From Bdellovibrionales bacterium (GTDB lineage: Bacteria > Bdellovibrionota > Bacteriovoracia > Bacteriovoracales > Bacteriovoracaceae): DNA of 15,345 nt. The notes beneath the pieces are model-generated. The model saw nothing but the letters and a program-made list of their open reading frames with translations, was not told the DNA's origin and made no database searches. This document shows, piece by piece, positions 5,160 to 12,493 of the stretch. Each line of letters begins with the position of its first letter. Within the stretch, counting starts at the first letter, position 1. The stretch spans positions 1 through 15,345 of the forward strand of contig JAHFAA010000027.1 in the NCBI GenBank assembly GCA_023250775.1, written 5' to 3'. A program made the position numbers and the translations under genes.

Positions 5160-7529
5160 TCAACTTGTCAGGACCTCTGCTTGCGGAGCATTCGACCAAT
5201 ATGCTGTAATCGTTTGAGTCAATTTCAAAGCTATTTCAAGAACTTCGTCCATTGATTCAACAGAGATAAATTCAATTTCCTTTCGAATTTCTTCGGGAAC
5301 TTCATAAAGATCTTTTAGATTCCCCTTCGGAATAATTATTCTTTTAAGTTTTGCACGATGGGCCGCCAACACCTTTTCTTTGATTCCGCCCACAGGAAGA
5401 ACACTTCCGGAAAGAGTTAATTCTCCTGTCATGGCAAGGTCTTGATCAACGGCCTTCTCAATAATCAATGAGGCCAAGCACGTCGCCATCGTTACGCCGG
5501 CAGAAGGTCCATCTTTTGGAATCGCTCCGGCAGGAATGTGCAAATGAAAATCGTATTTCTGACAGGTGAAGTCTGGATTTAGATGACTCAATCGCGAGCA
5601 AATATAGCTTAGGCCAATTTCGGCCGACTCCTTCATCACATCTCCCAACTGCCCTGTTAATTTTAACTTGCCAGTGCCCGAGGCCTTGAGACTTTCCAGA
5701 TAAAGAACATCTCCTCCAACGGGGGTCCAAGCAAGTCCAGTGGCAAGGCCAGGTACCCAATTCAACAACCGCTGGGACTTCATAAATTTTGGTGGTCCCA
5801 AGTAAATTTCAATTTGCTTTTTGTCGATAGTCGTAGATTGCGTCGTTTCATTAATTTTATCGTAGGCCCAAGCGCGACAAATGGAAGATAGCACCCTTTT
5901 CAATTCGCGCACTCCTGCCTCACGTGTGTAACCTTCGACGACAAATCCAAATAGCTCTGATGGAAAGTTAAAATCTTCTGGGGTTAAACCCGCATCTTTA
6001 AGAACAACTGGTAAGATAAATCTTTCACCAATAAATATTTTCTCAGTCATGGTATAAGACGACAATTCAATAATTTCCATTCGGTCACGCAGTGGCTCTG
6101 GAATGGTATCTAGTCTGTTGGCCGTGGTTATAAAAAATACTTGAGAGAGATCAAAAGGAACATCCAGAAAATGATCTACAAAATTATGGTTCTGTTCTGG
6201 GTCCAATACCTCCAGCATGGCACTTGATGGATCACCCATAAAGCTACTACCGAGCTTGTCTATTTCATCGAACAGCATAACTGGATTATTAACACCAACT
6301 CGCTTTAGACCTTGGATAATCCTTCCTGGCATTGAGCCAATATAGGTTCTTCTATGCCCTCTAATGTCCGACGTATCTCTTATTCCACCGAGGCTTACAC
6401 GAACAAATTTTTTGCCCATTGCTTCGGCAATACTTCTTCCCAGACTCGTTTTACCAACACCTGGCGGACCAACGAGACAAAGAATTGATCCCTTTTGATT
6501 TTGTGTCAATTTTGCAACTGCAATATGCTCCAAAATTCTTCGCTTGATCTTTGCCAATCCATAGTGCTGTTGATCTAAAATTGATTCGCTATGCTTGAGA
6601 TCGAACGTCTCTTGGGTCGCATTAGTCCAGGGAACACTACAAAGCCAGTCTAAGTAGTTTTCAATCACCTGAAACTCCGGAGAGGTGAAATGGATTGAAT
6701 TCAAACGTTCAAACTCCTGCATCGCAATTTTTTCAACTTCCGGAGGCATCTGGGCATTTTTGATTTTATCACTCAAATCGGCTTGTTTGGGACTTTTGGT
6801 TTCACCAAGTTCTTCCTTAATTGCCTGCAGCTGCTCACGAAGAAGCCCTTCGCGTTGTGCGGAATTCAACCGCTTCCCGACTTTTTCTCTGATATCTTTT
6901 TCCAATAAAAATACTTCACGCTCACGCCCGATCAAGTCGAGAAGTTTCTTCATTTTTTTCTTTATACTTAGTTCGGAAAGTAACTCTTGCATCTGAATTA
7001 CATCTAATTTTAAATATGAAGCGCAATGATAAACAATCTCATCGTATTTAGTTGATTCCGCAATCAGATCGGATATATTTTGATCTGCTCCCGGCTTGAA
7101 CTCCAAGAGCTGTTTTGCAAATATTTTTATACTGTTACTAAGCGCGCGCGTCTCCGCATCATCTTCAAATTCATCGGGCAGTTCGAAGCCTGTGACTTGA
7201 AGATAATTATTTTTTTCCAATATACGATTGATTTTGAAACGTACTCGGCCTGAGACCAGAACTTGAAAACCTGTTTTCTCGTGTCCGTGAACATTACGCA
7301 ACTCACACAGAGTGCCCATCGAATAAATTTTTGCCGGATCAATTTCTGATAAGTCTTTTCCAGTTGGTATTTGTGCTGCAACGACGATATGCCCACTATT
7401 GTTCTGAGCGGCATCGAGAGCTTTTACACTCATCTTTCTTCCGATAACTAAAAACAAGGAGGTTGACGGAAAGACCAAGGTATTTTGGACAGCAATCAGG
7501 GGGAAACTTTTTTCAATTTCATTTTGCAT
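5160..7529 (-). CDS. lon: ATP-dependent Lon protease
   Basis: This is a homo-oligomeric cytosolic protease that unfolds and degrades damaged and regulatory proteins. In a 789-residue numbering the order is: N-terminal substrate-binding domain (about 1-200) and coiled coil; AAA+ module with Walker A GPPGVGKT (354-361) and Walker B VMLFDEID (417-424); C-terminal protease domain with catalytic Ser676 in KDGPSAG and Lys717 in GGIKEKV. All key residues and the length are typical of LonA. The reading frame opens at 7556. However, a perfect AAGGAGG with eight-base spacing precedes ATG 7529, so the first nine codons are probably leader. hsp20 lies 83 bp upstream, separated by a terminator. No terminator of its own is seen before the CBS pseudogene. 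Confidence 0.97.
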   Translation of the reverse strand: MQNEIEKSFPLIAVQNTLVFPSTSLFLVIGRKMSVKALDAAQNNSGHIVVAAQIPTGKDLSEIDPAKIYSMGTLCELRNVHGHEKTGFQVLVSGRVRFKINRILEKNNYLQVTGFELPDEFEDDAETRALSNSIKIFAKQLLEFKPGADQNISDLIAESTKYDEIVYHCASYLKLDVIQMQELLSELSIKKKMKKLLDLIGREREVFLLEKDIREKVGKRLNSAQREGLLREQLQAIKEELGETKSPKQADLSDKIKNAQMPPEVEKIAMQEFERLNSIHFTSPEFQVIENYLDWLCSVPWTNATQETFDLKHSESILDQQHYGLAKIKRRILEHIAVAKLTQNQKGSILCLVGPPGVGKTSLGRSIAEAMGKKFVRVSLGGIRDTSDIRGHRRTYIGSMPGRIIQGLKRVGVNNPVMLFDEIDKLGSSFMGDPSSAMLEVLDPEQNHNFVDHFLDVPFDLSQVFFITTANRLDTIPEPLRDRMEIIELSSYTMTEKIFIGERFILPVVLKDAGLTPEDFNFPSELFGFVVEGYTREAGVRELKRVLSSICRAWAYDKINETTQSTTIDKKQIEIYLGPPKFMKSQRLLNWVPGLATGLAWTPVGGDVLYLESLKASGTGKLKLTGQLGDVMKESAEIGLSYICSRLSHLNPDFTCQKYDFHLHIPAGAIPKDGPSAGVTMATCLASLIIEKAVDQDLAMTGELTLSGSVLPVGGIKEKVLAAHRAKLKRIIIPKGNLKDLYEVPEEIRKEIEFISVESMDEVLEIALKLTQTITAYWSNAPQAEVLTS

Positions 7530-7571
7530 AAAAGACGCCTCCTTGGCTGCCATCATTATTCAAAGAGATTC

Positions 7572-7605
7572 AAAAAAAACGGGCCTTCCCTCGAGGAAAG
7601 GCCCG
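7572..7605 (-). terminator. Rho-independent terminator between hsp20 and lon
   Basis: A GC-rich stem (CGGGCCTT at 7580-7587 with AAGGCCCG at 7598-7605, extended inward past one mismatch) is followed on the minus strand by eight Ts (7579-7572). It lies seven bases after the hsp20 stop. Only about 42 bp remain between the T-run and the lon start, too little for a full lon promoter plus leader unless it overlaps the terminator. lon is therefore probably transcribed by partial read-through from hsp20, or from a promoter inside hsp20. Confidence 0.88.
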
Positions 7606-7612
7606 CAGCTTT

Positions 7613-8110
7613 TTAGTGATGAATTTCAATCTTTTTTCTTTTTGGTGTGCTGGTTTCTTTCTTATGAAGTTCTACACGCAAAATGCCATTCTTGAAGACT
7701 GCGTCGATTTTATCCATATTGACTTCCTCATCAAGTGGAATTTCACGAGCGAATGCGCCGTAACAACGTTCAGAATGAATGTATCCATTGCCTTTTTTAA
7801 CTTCTGTCGCTTTTTCACCGGTGATTGATAAAGTATTATTCTTCAATTCAAGCTTTACCTCTTTCTCTGTCAGACCAGGAAGTTCGGCCTCGAGAACATA
7901 GCTCTCCGGAGTTTCCTTGATATCGATGGCAGGATAGAATGCGACTTCACTCCCAAGTGGAAGACCAAAATCACGATCAGCAGCCAAACTACGCATCATA
8001 TCCAACATCTTGTTTTCAAGCCCAAATAAATCTCTCGAGCCAGTTCCAAAAGGCCATGTTGTTGCAGGAAGTAGCGAAGAACGCCATGGTTTCAACTCTG
8101 ATAACTTCAT
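7613..8110 (-). CDS. Small heat-shock protein, Hsp20/alpha-crystallin family
   Basis: This 165-residue protein has a variable N-terminal arm (1-55), an alpha-crystallin domain (about 58-150) and a C-terminal tail. Diagnostic features are the LPG turn in VLEAELPGLTEKEVKL, the FKNGILRVEL version of the A-x-x-n-GvL motif, and an IEI (I-x-I) oligomerisation motif near the end. Members form ATP-independent oligomeric holdases that keep unfolding proteins soluble for DnaK/DnaJ or proteolysis. A strong AAAGGAG site lies four to five bases before ATG 8110. It lies upstream of lon in the same direction and diverges from a DnaJ-like gene, so holdase, co-chaperone and protease are physically linked. No clear sigma-32 promoter or CIRCE element was found. 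Confidence 0.95.
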   Translation of the reverse strand: MKLSELKPWRSSLLPATTWPFGTGSRDLFGLENKMLDMMRSLAADRDFGLPLGSEVAFYPAIDIKETPESYVLEAELPGLTEKEVKLELKNNTLSITGEKATEVKKGNGYIHSERCYGAFAREIPLDEEVNMDKIDAVFKNGILRVELHKKETSTPKRKKIEIHH

Positions 8111-8275
8111 AAAAGCTCCTTTAATTGTATTAACCGTTGTATATTTTATAAACGCATGTCTCGAATTCAGATAGGTCCATGCTCAATCCCCATTATGTTT
8201 TTTTTCATTTTCACAAGTCGCTATTATCACTCATAGTCTTCTTTTTTAGAGCTACGTTCATATGTGGAGAATAGA

Positions 8276-9214
8276 ATGATCGATCCTTACAAAGTTCTGG
8301 GCGTCTCGAAAGATGCTACGATTGATGAGATAAAAAAAGCCTATCGAAAACTAGCGAAAAAACTCCATCCAGACGTGAATCCCGGTAAGGATTCTGAAAA
8401 AAGATTTAAAGAGGTTTCACATGCGTACGAGCTCATTGGCACAAAAGAGGCCAAGGCAATCTTTGATCGCGGTGAAACCGATGAGCAACGTCAACATGAA
8501 TATGAAGAATCAATGAGCTCCCAGAAAAGAAAAAGCAAAAACCCATTTTATTATAATACTCAACAAAAAGCGGGCCGTTATACATCACCTTTAGGTGATG
8601 ATTTCGATACTTTTAGTGCTAATGATTTTTTTGAAAATATGTTTGGAGGACGCAAAACAAGCAGGAGACAATCTTACGACCCAGAATTCCCAACTGAAGA
8701 TGAATTGTATCATCTCGACATTGAGTTTAAGGAGGCCGTTCTTGGCACAGAAAAGATGATTACATTACCCAGTGGAAAAAGACTTCGAGTGACCATACCT
8801 GCCGGAATTGAAGAGGGACAAAAATTGAAATTTAAAGGATTAGGCTCAGCAGAAATGGAATATGGCCGGCCTGCTGACGTCTATGTTCAAATATCTGTGA
8901 AAACACTTCCGGGATTTAAACGTGTCGGCGCTGATATTTTCACAGAACTTTCCGTTAGCTTTTTTGAGGCCATCCTGGGTGCGGAAATAGAGGTACCGAC
9001 AATAGATGGAGGTGTCTTACTCAAAGTTCCCTCAGGCGTCAGCACTGGCTCCAAGCTGCGAATCAGGGAAAAGGGAGTCATATCTGGACATACTCGAGGT
9101 AATCAAATTGTTACAATAAATGTTGTCATGCCAAAAGACATCAAACCAGAGTTAAAGGAGTCCATTAAAAAATTGTCAAAAACATTCTCGTATAATCCAA
9201 GAATGGCAACCTAG
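8276..9214 (+). CDS. CbpA-type DnaJ co-chaperone (J domain plus substrate-binding C-terminal domains, no zinc finger)
   Basis: Residues 1-66 form a J domain with the HPD signature (KKLHPDVNPG) that stimulates DnaK ATPase. A polar linker containing FFENMFGG stands in for the G/F region, and two beta-sandwich substrate domains follow (about 140-300; FKEAVLGTEKMITLPSG, TIPAGIEEGQKL, FFEAILGAEIEVPT). The CxxCxGxG zinc-finger repeats of DnaJ are absent, which identifies the CbpA/DjlA-like class B group. The frame opens with GTG 8264, but GGAGA at 8266-8270 sits five bases before ATG 8276, which is taken as the start. It is divergent from hsp20, sharing a 165-bp promoter region, and ends 10 bp from a convergent exported-protein gene. 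It is likely induced together with hsp20. Confidence 0.93.
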   Translation: MIDPYKVLGVSKDATIDEIKKAYRKLAKKLHPDVNPGKDSEKRFKEVSHAYELIGTKEAKAIFDRGETDEQRQHEYEESMSSQKRKSKNPFYYNTQQKAGRYTSPLGDDFDTFSANDFFENMFGGRKTSRRQSYDPEFPTEDELYHLDIEFKEAVLGTEKMITLPSGKRLRVTIPAGIEEGQKLKFKGLGSAEMEYGRPADVYVQISVKTLPGFKRVGADIFTELSVSFFEAILGAEIEVPTIDGGVLLKVPSGVSTGSKLRIREKGVISGHTRGNQIVTINVVMPKDIKPELKESIKKLSKTFSYNPRMAT

Positions 9215-9224
9215 GAAAGTTCTG

Positions 9225-9788
9225 TTATTTCCGCTTCATATAATCAGCAATTATATTACCAATTAGCAAAGCAGCCGCTGTATAGATTGTCACTTCTGTG
9301 GCAACATTAGACAAATGTATTCCGCCTCCTATTCCGGCCCCCAGCGGTGGCCGATTAGAGGGTTTCGGATTTGGTATTACGTCAGTCCTTTGCTTATCCG
9401 AAGCTAGACCTTTTTCAACCCCCAGAGTATCTAACGTTAATGGTGAAATCGTATCTGGAATGAAATACACCATGTTCATGGAAATCTCGCCATGAACTAT
9501 GATTTTGGAATAAACACTACCCGAGATTTTTATGAGCTTATCGCGCGACTCGGCCAAAAGTTTTTCCTGTTGGTTGTTTTTCACAGCGATAGGATACGCA
9601 TATTTCTGATTATCCAATACATAATAGATAAAATATCGGTGGCCATAAAATGCTTGTTCGGGCGGGACTTCTACAGCTCTCCCCCACACCTCGGAAACTT
9701 CAGAAACTTTGTGATCTGCACTCACTGGACCTAACAACTGCATGAAGATCGTAAGAAATAATAAAGAGCAAATGAAGCGAATTTTCAT
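9225..9788 (-). CDS. Exported protein of unknown function with C-terminal membrane helix
   Basis: I do not recognise a family. A signal peptide (about residues 1-24, cleavage after PVSA) is followed by a beta-rich segment (about 30-120; GHRYFIYYVLDN, KLIKISGSVYSKIIVHGE). A proline-rich linker (about 135-150), a glycine run GAGIGGG and a hydrophobic helix near the C-terminus (about 162-182) ending in KRK complete it. The middle region reads like a small OB- or SH3-like beta fold, which is only an impression. The frame opens at ATG 9794, but AAAGG is better spaced for the ATG at 9788. It lies 39 bp downstream of the UspA-like gene on the same strand, so the two may share a transcript. Confidence 0.75.
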   Translation of the reverse strand: MKIRFICSLLFLTIFMQLLGPVSADHKVSEVSEVWGRAVEVPPEQAFYGHRYFIYYVLDNQKYAYPIAVKNNQQEKLLAESRDKLIKISGSVYSKIIVHGEISMNMVYFIPDTISPLTLDTLGVEKGLASDKQRTDVIPNPKPSNRPPLGAGIGGGIHLSNVATEVTIYTAAALLIGNIIADYMKRK

Positions 9789-9827
9789 TGGCATTCACCT
9801 TTTGCAGTGTCTTTTAAAAACAGCAAC

Positions 9828-10265
9828 CTATTTTAAAACCAGGACATTACAATGTGCATGGCGAATCATATACTCGGCGAAACTGGATGAGAAAACGCCC
9901 TTCAGACCAGTCAAGGCCCGCGTGGCAACAACAACGAGATCTGCCTCTAATGTTTCCGCAAAATTTGCCACCACGTCCTTTCGATTCGGTGAAAAAAGGC
10001 AATGATAGTAGATACTATCTATCTTTTTTTCAGAAAAGGCCTTATCCAAAACATTTCTCATAAGTTCTATTGAAGATTTCTGAATGACCGGAAAATCTTT
10101 TTCAGATGGATAATATTGTGCATAGAATTCCCCAGCATACACATTGGTCTCAAAACCATGCGTTATATGAATTTCATCGGCCTTTTCAAAGTATGGCGTT
10201 TTTGCGAAAATGGCCAATTTTTCAAGACTTTGCTCTGTCAAATCAGCGCACAATAGAACTTTCAT
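9828..10265 (-). CDS. Universal stress protein (UspA family) with altered nucleotide motif
   Basis: This single Usp domain of 145 residues begins MKVLLCADLTEQS and ends with AEYMIRHAHCNVLVLK, both standard for the alpha/beta Usp fold; VVVATRA is the penultimate strand. In ATP-binding members the loop reads G-2x-G-9x-G-S/T. Here the aligned positions appear to be A114, A117, S127 and S128, so all three glycines are replaced. That places it nearer the non-nucleotide-binding UspA type or a divergent branch. Usp proteins act in survival under starvation, hypoxia and other stresses. GGGAGG precedes ATG 10265 with good spacing. It probably leads an operon with the exported protein at 9225-9788. Confidence 0.88.
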   Translation of the reverse strand: MKVLLCADLTEQSLEKLAIFAKTPYFEKADEIHITHGFETNVYAGEFYAQYYPSEKDFPVIQKSSIELMRNVLDKAFSEKKIDSIYYHCLFSPNRKDVVANFAETLEADLVVVATRALTGLKGVFSSSFAEYMIRHAHCNVLVLK

Positions 10266-10375
10266 ACAATCCTCCCGTAGACGGTCCGCTCATACTTAAG
10301 TCTAGACCTACTCAATGACCACTTCGATGATGACACATGTAATGTATGCTTGATTAATGTTAGTCAGCAGATAAT

Positions 10376-10762
10376 TTAATCTGTCGAGATTACGTTGCTT
10401 TTCTTTTCTCTAAAAAGTTTCTTATAGTTTCGAACGTAGGCATGTAAAATAGCGGACCATAGAGAATCATTTTCAACTCTCTGAATTTTAGTTGAATCAA
10501 TATGGGAAAGGATTGACTGTTCTTCTTGCAAGGTCAGGCCTGTATAGGATTTACTATAAGGTTCATTCATTATTTGTGATAGACTACGCCCAGCAGTTTT
10601 TAACGGTGGTACTTTATGGTCACCGTTTTTTCCTGCCCCAGCGCCACCATTTGCAATTGGAGCGGTTACATATATCTTATTCGCCAACCCCGGAGAATTT
10701 ATATCTTTGGATAAAACCAAGAAAGGAAAAAGCATCATAATTAAGATGATAGACTTATACAC
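10376..10762 (-). CDS. Small exported protein of unknown function
   Basis: I recognise no family. A short basic start, a hydrophobic stretch (about residues 4-17; IILIMMLFPFLVL) and a small-residue/Lys boundary suggest a signal peptide. They are followed by a Gly/Ala/Asn-rich segment (NGGAGAGKNGDHK) and a helical, charged C-terminus (about 70-128). The open frame begins 21 bases earlier at GTG 10783, but that codon run contains AAGGAGG itself. The same AAGGAGG lies five bases before GTG 10762, so a GTG start giving MYKSIILI is preferred. It diverges from cdsA and lies 110 bp upstream of the UspA-like gene on the same strand. Confidence 0.65.
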   Translation of the reverse strand: MYKSIILIMMLFPFLVLSKDINSPGLANKIYVTAPIANGGAGAGKNGDHKVPPLKTAGRSLSQIMNEPYSKSYTGLTLQEEQSILSHIDSTKIQRVENDSLWSAILHAYVRNYKKLFREKKSNVISTD

Positions 10763-10863
10763 TACAACCTCCTTTTTAAGCACAATTTTATTTTATACTT
10801 ATTTCTGAAGATATTGATGACTACGCTTACCAATATCGCAATTTAGAGTCATTCGCCGTACTG

Positions 10864-10892
10864 CTGGCATCGCAAAAGTCTTGCGGTAAAAT
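10864..10892 (+). promoter_or_regulatory. Candidate promoter placing cdsA on a leaderless transcript
   Basis: CTGGCA (10864-10869, four of six to TTGACA) and TAAAAT (10887-10892, five of six to TATAAT) are exactly 17 bases apart. Transcription starting six to eight bases later would begin at or next to the ATG at 10899. No Shine-Dalgarno sequence is visible before that ATG, which agrees with leaderless translation. Confidence 0.4.
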
Positions 10893-10898
10893 ACGACA

Positions 10899-11711
10899 AT
10901 GTCCAACACTTCAAAACGCATCAGATCAGCAGCACTTCTTATTTTTTTAATTATTACGACGATAAATCTCGGTCAATTGGCAACGTTTATACTCTTATTT
11001 ATTGCTGGAATGCTCATAATCGATGAAATCGAAGCAAATTTTTTCAAACATCCTAGGAAGATGACTTACTGGTTCTCACAAATACTTTTTACAGTTCTTT
11101 TATTTTTGCTATTGTTGAAACTAACAACGCCTCTGTATTTCATTTTTTGGATTGCAGCAATCGTATTAGATTTTTCACTTCTGTATTATTTATTTTTTGT
11201 CGATGTTGAAACCAAGGCATTCGCCCTAATGAAGAGGATTCCTTTTTTATCTGCAATATATGTTTTTTTTAGCTTTGTGTGCCTTGGCCTTCTAATTAAA
11301 GATTCTCAATGGGTGAACTTATTAACTCTCGCAATTTTAATTGCCTCAGGTACAGACACGGCAGCATGGTTTGTTGGGCGACATTTTGGAAAAACTCAAT
11401 TATGTCCGATTATAAGTCCCAAAAAAACGCGGGAAGGTTTATACGGCGGGATGGCGACGGCAGGAGTGGTCGCCACACTTTTTTATACTTATAGATTTCA
11501 TATTTTCTCACCATCACTCATTATAATCTTTGCTTTTCTAGGTTTAATTTCTCATCTGGGCGATCTCGTAAAAGCGAAGTTTAAACGGCAGGCCAATATT
11601 AAGGATAGTTCATCGCTGATTCCTGGACATGGCGGAGTTTTTGATCGTTTGGATTCAATAATCTTTTTAGCACCTTTTTTTCTAATCTGGAGACATCTCT
11701 GGTTGCACTAG
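10899..11711 (+). CDS. cdsA: Phosphatidate cytidylyltransferase (CDP-diglyceride synthase) family protein
   Basis: This integral membrane enzyme makes CDP-diacylglycerol from phosphatidic acid and CTP, the branch point of phospholipid synthesis. About seven hydrophobic helices fill residues 10-215. The CdsA hallmark is present at 221-252, with the KR-x4-KD pair (K229, R230, K235, D236) and the PGHGG-x2-DR-x-D end. The upstream SGTDTAAWFVGRHFGK and ISPKKTREG motifs also match. At 270 residues it is of normal size. It is not next to uppS, dxr or rseP, the usual neighbours, so it may be a second, stress-associated paralogue. It diverges from the small exported-protein gene and overlaps the convergent flavodoxin-like gene by 30 bp at its 3' end. 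Confidence 0.92.
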   Translation: MSNTSKRIRSAALLIFLIITTINLGQLATFILLFIAGMLIIDEIEANFFKHPRKMTYWFSQILFTVLLFLLLLKLTTPLYFIFWIAAIVLDFSLLYYLFFVDVETKAFALMKRIPFLSAIYVFFSFVCLGLLIKDSQWVNLLTLAILIASGTDTAAWFVGRHFGKTQLCPIISPKKTREGLYGGMATAGVVATLFYTYRFHIFSPSLIIIFAFLGLISHLGDLVKAKFKRQANIKDSSSLIPGHGGVFDRLDSIIFLAPFFLIWRHLWLH

Positions 11712-12302
11712 CCTCTGACTTCTTGTCATCTCTCTCCCCGTTTTTAGCCCGTCCTGATAAGCAGAATCAAGTGCAACTTGTCGATTCGAAATTGGTATTA
11801 ATGAATTTTGCGTTGGCCGTAATAAAGAAAATGAGAAGATGTCTACTGAACTGGCTTTTGCTTTTATCATAAGGTCCTTCATAATCCTCTCTGAACGTTC
11901 TGTGAAACCAATTCCACTAACCAGACCAACTGAAGGCCTCCCTTTCAAATTTACTTCTGAAAGAAATCGTTTAGTCGGTCTATCTGGACTCCAATAGTAA
12001 GTATTTGTGCCAAACACATAGAGATCATAACGATCGAATTCAGTCAGATTTTTGGAAGAGGTTGTAATTCTATCCACCGCCCAGCCTGCGGAATGCAAAC
12101 CTGACGCAAAAGCTGCAGTCAGTTCTTGCTGAAAATGATATTTCCAACTCGGATGAAAAATAATGAGGGCATGTTGCTGGCCTTCAGGAAAGAGCGTTTC
12201 TTTGCTCGGTGATGCTTCAAGTTCAACCGCAATACTTAAGATTATCAAGACCAAAGCGACAAACCCAATACAACTGATTACAACTTTTTTCTTAATCATC
12301 AT
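11682..12302 (-). CDS. Membrane-anchored flavodoxin-fold protein
   Basis: After a basic start (MMIKKK) and one hydrophobic helix (about residues 7-27), the rest looks like a flavodoxin/NAD(P)H-oxidoreductase-type alpha/beta fold facing the periplasm. Strands such as QHALIIFHPSW, DRYDLYVFGTNTYYW and RPSVGLVSGIGF alternate with helices, the second ending in the loop where flavodoxins hold the isoalloxazine ring. The usual T-x-T-G-x-T phosphate loop is not present (HPSWKYHFQQ instead), so FMN binding is uncertain. The frame opens at ATG 12332; the start at 12302 is preferred because AAAGG lies about ten bases ahead of it and the signal-anchor follows at once. The 3' end overlaps cdsA by 30 bp tail to tail. 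Confidence 0.7.
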   Translation of the reverse strand: MMIKKKVVISCIGFVALVLIILSIAVELEASPSKETLFPEGQQHALIIFHPSWKYHFQQELTAAFASGLHSAGWAVDRITTSSKNLTEFDRYDLYVFGTNTYYWSPDRPTKRFLSEVNLKGRPSVGLVSGIGFTERSERIMKDLMIKAKASSVDIFSFSLLRPTQNSLIPISNRQVALDSAYQDGLKTGREMTRSQRLVQPEMSPD

Positions 12303-12397
12303 CTTTGTGGAACCTTTTGTAACGTTTTGCATTTGATCTATAACCGAATCTTAGTTTAAAAACAGTTCTGACATAATGATCTCTGCGGTAACAGGAT

Positions 12398-12411
12398 TTG
12401 ATGAATATCAC
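12398..12411 (+). promoter_or_regulatory. FNR/DNR-type box before the VOC gene
   Basis: TTGATGAATATCAC matches TTGAT-N4-ATCAA at nine of ten bases. Its centre (12404.5) predicts a class II start near 12446, and a -10-like TAAATT lies at 12432-12437, in register. The box is in the divergent region between the flavodoxin-like and VOC genes, so it could act on both. The similar box at 105-118 supports a shared regulator. Confidence 0.5.
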
Positions 12412-12493
12412 TATGGCCCACTAACAACTCTTAAATTGATTAACTGCCATTTGCATGTAACCTATCCCACATATCAACACAAGGAGATTAACA

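Noticed and set aside
8111..8275. Possible sigma-32 promoter in the hsp20/dnaJ divergent region (CCCCAT near 8188)
   Set aside because: The nearest CTTGAA-like hexamer is about 22 bases away rather than 13-17, so the match does not hold.
10810..10837. Inverted repeat GATATTG/CAATATC upstream of cdsA
   Set aside because: Seven-base A/T-rich arms with a 14-base loop; weak.
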